From CAZFDT01 sp964518335 (GTDB lineage: Bacteria > Planctomycetota > Phycisphaerae > Phycisphaerales > Phycisphaeraceae), in the NCBI GenBank assembly GCA_964518335.1, contig CAZFDT010000058.1, positions 1 to 31,602 on the forward strand: DNA of 31,602 nt. The letters are read 5' to 3'. The position numbers and the translations under genes are program-made. Positions 30,208-31,602 of the stretch are shown piece after piece (positions within the stretch are counted from its first letter, which is position 1; every line of letters begins with the position of its first letter). The notes under the pieces were generated by a model. That model worked only from the letters and a program-made list of their open reading frames with translations, searched no databases and had not been told where the DNA came from.

Positions 30208-31410
30208 ATGTTCGATGCCATTCCCACCGCGCCGCCCGATGCGATCCTGGGCCTGAGCGAAGCGTTCGCCAAGGATCCGCGGCCGCACAAGATCAACCTG
30301 GCTGTCGGCGTGTTCAAGGACGCCCAGGGCCGCACGCCCGTGCTGGCGTCGGTCAAGGCTGCGGAGAAAAAGCTGCTGGAGACCGAGACGACCAAGGGTT
30401 ACAAACCCATCGACGGCGACCCGAAGTACGCCCAGGTGGTCACGAGCATGCTCTTGGGCGAAGGTCATGCGGCGTCGGTGTCGGGCCGAGTGGCGACAGC
30501 CGATACGCCCGGCGGCACAGGGGCGTTGCGCGTCGCCGCCGACTTCATTCACGCGCAGCTTCCGGGAGCGTCGATCTGGTGCAGCGACCCGACGTGGGCC
30601 AACCATCCGCAGATCTTCGCCGCTGCGGGCGTGGCGACGAAGTCTTATCCCTATTTCGACGCGGCCGGCAACTCGCTGGCGTTCGATCGCATGCTCGCGG
30701 CGTTGAAGCAGATTCCGCGTGGCGATGTGGTGCTCCTGCACGGCTGCTGCCACAACCCCACCGGCGTGGACCTGACCCTCGAGCAGTGGAAGCAGGTCGC
30801 CGCCGCGTGCGAGGCAGGGGGGTTGCTGTCCCTGGTCGATTTCGCCTATCAAGGCTTCGGCACGGGCCTGCGCGAGGATGCCGCGTGGCTGGGCGCCATG
30901 CTCGGTCCCTCATCTCAGATGCTCGTCTGCTCCAGCTTCTCCAAGAACTTCGGCCTCTATAACGAACGAGTCGGGGCATTGACGGTCATCACCGCCTCCC
31001 CGTCGGCCACCCAGGCCGTGATGAGCCAGGTCAAGACCGTCATCCGCGCCAACTACAGCAACCCGCCTGCCCACGGCGCCTCGATCGTGACAACGATCAT
31101 GAGCGATGCGGCGCTGCGAAAGCAATGGGAGGGCGAACTGACCGCCATGCGCGACCGCATCAACGGCATGCGCCAATCCTTCGCTGCCGCACTCGACCAG
31201 CGCGGCATCCGGCTGTCACCGCGAGGCAATGGCTTCATCACCGAGCAGAAGGGGATGTTCAGCTTCAGCGGGCTCGACAAGCAGCAGGTGCAGAAGCTCA
31301 AGGACGATCACGCCATCTACATCGTCGGGTCGGGCCGCATCAATGTGGCCGGGATGACCGATGAGACGATGGCCACACTTTGCGACGCCATTGCCGCCGT
31401 CGTCCGTTGA
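30208..31410 (+). CDS. Aspartate/aromatic amino acid aminotransferase (class I, tyrB/aspC type)
   Basis: A 400-residue PLP enzyme that interconverts aspartate or aromatic amino acids and 2-oxo acids with glutamate/2-oxoglutarate. The family landmarks appear in order: NLAVGVFKDAQGRTPVL, GYKPIDGDPKY, PGGTGALR, SDPTWANH, HGCCHNPTGVDL, DFAYQGFGTG, the PLP lysine Lys246 in SSFSKNFGLYNERVG, RANYSNPPAHGA and the substrate-binding Arg in GRINVAGMT. This is subgroup I-alpha, the E. coli AspC/TyrB type, so aspC and tyrB cannot be told apart. GGAGA lies about eight bases before ATG 30208. It appears to be a single-gene unit. Confidence 0.95.
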   Translation: MFDAIPTAPPDAILGLSEAFAKDPRPHKINLAVGVFKDAQGRTPVLASVKAAEKKLLETETTKGYKPIDGDPKYAQVVTSMLLGEGHAASVSGRVATADTPGGTGALRVAADFIHAQLPGASIWCSDPTWANHPQIFAAAGVATKSYPYFDAAGNSLAFDRMLAALKQIPRGDVVLLHGCCHNPTGVDLTLEQWKQVAAACEAGGLLSLVDFAYQGFGTGLREDAAWLGAMLGPSSQMLVCSSFSKNFGLYNERVGALTVITASPSATQAVMSQVKTVIRANYSNPPAHGASIVTTIMSDAALRKQWEGELTAMRDRINGMRQSFAAALDQRGIRLSPRGNGFITEQKGMFSFSGLDKQQVQKLKDDHAIYIVGSGRINVAGMTDETMATLCDAIAAVVR

Positions 31411-31427
31411 TGGCGCCCGCCGGGGGC

Positions 31428-31448
31428 CGGACGCGATGCGGCCGTCCG
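31428..31448. terminator. Possible hairpin between converging genes
   Basis: CGGACG (31428-31433) and CGTCCG (31443-31448) are self-complementary across a 9-base loop, between the aminotransferase stop and the 3' end of the converging gene. No T tract follows, so terminator function is uncertain. Confidence 0.3.
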
Positions 31449-31466
31449 CCCTGATGTGCGAGGGCT

Positions 31467-31602
31467 TCATGCACCGGGCACGTGCGTATCCGACAGCACG
31501 GCCTTGAGGTGACCGTGTCGGATCAGCGCGTGGCCGACGACCTGATCGACGGTCGCGGCGTGGCCGCACTCGGGGCACTGCGTGCTGGTCAATCGAGCGA
31601 GG
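31467..31602 (-). CDS. 3' end of a minus-strand gene with a CPECG motif
   Basis: From the right edge the minus strand reads an open frame of 45 codons ending at TGA (31469-31467). The translation is LARLTSTQCPECGHAATVDQ followed by VVGHALIRHGHLKAVLSDTH and VPGA. One half of a zinc-ribbon (CPECG) and several histidines suggest a small metal-binding protein or domain. The frame is open past the edge, so the start is not visible. It converges with the aminotransferase gene with a 56-base gap. The call rests on frame openness, the motif and reading direction only. Confidence 0.45.
   Translation of the reverse strand, partial: LARLTSTQCPECGHAATVDQVVGHALIRHGHLKAVLSDTHVPGA

Noticed and set aside
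1..31602. CRISPR arrays, integrase or transposase genes, prophage genes
   Set aside because: No evenly spaced direct repeats and no recombinase or phage motifs were seen in any recognised protein.

Overview
The window is high-GC and densely coded. It looks like a chromosomal piece of a planctomycete, probably class Phycisphaerae. The evidence is a zinc-ribbon membrane protein with the CxDCGYNLRG...CPECGRQF motif typical of that group, three Gfo/Idh/MocA oxidoreductases, a YdjY-domain exported protein, an ROK-regulated sugar locus, and outer-membrane genes (MCE/MlaD, MlaF, a PagL-like enzyme). The taxonomic call is inferred from gene content only. I see no rRNA, tRNA, CRISPR array or transposase gene.

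Layout. 1-3405: an exported repeat-like protein cut by the window edge, coaD, a GntR-type regulator with its own promoter, a gene-poor stretch with two REP-like palindromes, and a small lipoprotein, all genes on the minus strand. 3510-6904 (minus): a YdjY-domain protein, a DUF559 nuclease tightly bracketed by two inverted palindromic repeats, an MlaF-type ATPase and an MlaD-type MCE protein; no MlaE permease is present. 7011-15941: a sugar-metabolism locus around a divergent ROK regulator. It holds two Gfo/Idh/MocA oxidoreductases, two TIM-barrel sugar isomerase/epimerases, a NagB/PIG-L fusion, an L-galactose-dehydrogenase-like aldo/keto reductase and a zinc alcohol dehydrogenase. 15951-24209: a run of minus-strand genes reading leuS, a small GspF-like membrane protein, exbB, exbD, a large coiled-coil protein in the TonB position, a small lipoprotein, a zinc-ribbon membrane protein and trpG/pabA. 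24252-31602: a PagL-like acyloxyacyl hydrolase, a biotin-dependent carboxyltransferase subunit without a biotin domain, a PEGA/beta-propeller lipoprotein, a third Gfo/Idh/MocA protein, an aspartate-family aminotransferase and the 3' end of a further gene.

How the genes fit together. The ROK gene and the facing five-gene operon share a 36-bp interval holding a perfect 13-bp inverted repeat. Each arm carries a -35-like and a -10-like hexamer, so the palindrome can serve as operator and as a two-way promoter. ExbB, ExbD and the coiled-coil protein look like an energised envelope machine in which the usual TonB C-terminal domain is replaced by a beta-sandwich-like domain. Several genes (coaD, ydjY-like, the ROK gene, trpG, a small lipoprotein) have a -10 box 6-9 nt before the start codon and no Shine-Dalgarno, which predicts leaderless mRNAs.

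The strongest candidates for something undescribed are the repeat-DUF559-repeat unit at 5676-6159, the ExbB/ExbD/coiled-coil/beta-sandwich operon, and the ROK-controlled sugar locus with altered active-site residues.
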